Shown piece by piece: positions 63,026 through 64,000 of a DNA stretch of 64,000 bases (the first letter of the stretch is position 1; every line of letters begins with the position of its first letter). The notes beneath the pieces were generated by a model. It was given only the letters and a program-made list of their open reading frames with translations, did no database searches and was not told the origin of the DNA. The position numbers and the translations under genes were made by a program. This stretch comes from an uncultured Sphingomonadaceae bacterium. Its GTDB lineage: Bacteria; Pseudomonadota; Alphaproteobacteria; Sphingomonadales; Sphingomonadaceae. The DNA lies in contig CAMYJW010000022.1 in the NCBI GenBank assembly GCA_947258815.1, forward strand, positions 23,158-87,157. Reading direction: 5' to 3'.

Positions 63026-63766
63026 ATGGCCAATCGACTCAGCGATAAAGTAGTGGTTGTAACCGGCGCGGGTTCCGGCATGGGGGCGGCCATGGTTGAG
63101 CGGTTCTGCGCAGAAGGCGCAAAAGTAATCGCTGCCGATATTTCCGGAAATCAGGATGAAGTTGCGCAACGCGCAGGCGCAGATTGCATTCCCTGCCAGT
63201 TCGACATTTCAAGCAGCGAAGATGTCCGCAGAATGCTCGATCTTGCGGTATCGCGTTTCGGCAAGCTCGATGTGTTGTGCAACAATGCCGCGATCGGCGG
63301 CGCATTCGGCAAGACGGGTGAATATACCGAGGAAGAGTTCGACCGGGTCTGGTCCATAAACGGACGCGGCGCGTTTCTGGGAATGCGCTATGCCATACCG
63401 CTCATGCTGGAAACAGGGGGTGGTTCGATCGTCAACACCGTCTCAATCGCCAGCATGGTCGCATTTCCAACCATGCCTGCCTATTGCGCTTCAAAGGGCG
63501 CCGTCCTGATGCTGACCAAGACCGCAGCGACGGAATATGCCGAACAGGGCATCCGGGTGAACGCGATATGTCCGGGCACGGTGGAAACGGGCATGAGCAT
63601 GGGAATGCCCAAGGAATACATCGATATGGCCCTGTCGGGAATGCCAATGTCGCGCATTGGCCAGCCTTCCGAGATCGCCAATCTTGCGCTGTTTCTGGCC
63701 AGCGACGAATCGTCGTTCATCACCGGCACCAGCATTGCCGCCGACGGCGGCTACACAGCTTTGTGA
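63026..63766 (+). CDS. Short-chain dehydrogenase/reductase
   Basis: The 246-residue classical SDR has TGAGSGMGAAM, CNNAAIGG, the catalytic Ser in IVNTVSIAS, Tyr/Lys in YCASK and the terminal ITGTSIAADGGYTAL. Asp in VIAADIS after beta 2 suggests NAD+. A GGGAGAGG ribosome site precedes the ATG, the same form as in the degradation operon. It probably oxidises a hydroxyl intermediate of the same pathway. Confidence 0.9.
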   Translation: MANRLSDKVVVVTGAGSGMGAAMVERFCAEGAKVIAADISGNQDEVAQRAGADCIPCQFDISSSEDVRRMLDLAVSRFGKLDVLCNNAAIGGAFGKTGEYTEEEFDRVWSINGRGAFLGMRYAIPLMLETGGGSIVNTVSIASMVAFPTMPAYCASKGAVLMLTKTAATEYAEQGIRVNAICPGTVETGMSMGMPKEYIDMALSGMPMSRIGQPSEIANLALFLASDESSFITGTSIAADGGYTAL

Positions 63767-64000
63767 ACACGAAAGTAAGATCAGTTTTAGATATGCAGGT
63801 ACTCGCGAGACACCTTTTGTAAATTTCCAGTGATGGAAGACGGTGTTTTAAATGAATGGCGAAACACGACGAACGGTGCTGTCATGTGTGGACGGCTCCT
63901 GTTGTGCAAGGATTGATGTTGGGTGATTTTTGATCATTGTAGGGTGCGGTCATGTGTCCGGCCTGTTTGTGCGGTGCATTGACCGCTGGCCTTGATGAAG
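63767..64000. other. Non-coding right edge
   Basis: No gene is seen in the last 234 bp. It contains an imperfect direct repeat of 16 bases (63875-63890 and 63943-63958, 14 identical), which may belong to the control region of a gene beyond the window. Confidence 0.4.

Overview
The window is a high-G+C, densely coded stretch of an alphaproteobacterial chromosome, most likely Sphingomonadales (Sphingomonadaceae or Erythrobacteraceae). The assignment is an inference from two TonB-dependent receptors with N-termini typical of the group, a two-subunit MetH, a GapR/DUF2312 protein, a MidA-like methyltransferase coupled to lgt, and a PEP-CTERM-type sorting signal. No rRNA, tRNA or CRISPR array was found.

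Region 1 (1-7745) is the end of an integrative conjugative element. It opens with the 3' part of trbI and a DUF2274 gene from the conjugation module. Then come a LysR regulator, a 44-bp perfect palindrome, a three-gene cassette dmpE-dmpF-dmpG (2-oxopent-4-enoate to pyruvate and acetyl-CoA) with a divergent IclR regulator, an AlpA-type regulator and a P4-type tyrosine integrase. The integrase lies next to the 3' end of guaA, a known island-insertion site.

Region 2 (7746-44418) is core chromosome: guaA, an unannotated 27-aa hydrophobic peptide with its own terminator, a divergent ZIP transporter, gyrB, a MidA-like gene coupled to lgt, glnD, gltX, nadE, an acidic repeat lipoprotein, a methionine operon (ArsR-methyltransferase regulator, metF, split metH), a DUF1963 membrane protein, recQ, an L,D-transpeptidase, an EamA transporter, acnA, a rhodanese and a Ser-rich PEP-CTERM-like protein. 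It continues with the Holliday-junction genes yebC, ruvC, ruvA and ruvB, with an A+T-rich unknown gene wedged between ruvA and ruvB, and ends with GapR and pirin. ruvC seems to start at CTG.

Region 3 (44528-64000) is accessory. After a LysR regulator and an IS5-type transposase remnant comes a catabolic locus of about 17.6 kb, bounded by two TonB receptors and two SDR dehydrogenases. Its core is an eight-gene minus-strand run from 59268 to 49939: LLM flavin monooxygenase, lactonase-type amidohydrolase, SucD-like subunit, enoyl-CoA hydratase, SucC-like subunit, AtuA-family protein, acyl-CoA dehydrogenase and a 6-oxocamphor-hydrolase-like crotonase. A divergent IclR gene probably controls it. 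The gene set fits import of a hydrophobic cyclic compound (terpenoid or other alicyclic ketone), oxidation, Baeyer-Villiger-type ring oxygenation, lactone opening, CoA activation, beta-oxidation steps and hydrolytic cleavage of a beta-diketone. That pathway is inferred and the substrate is unknown. It is the best candidate here for an undescribed system.
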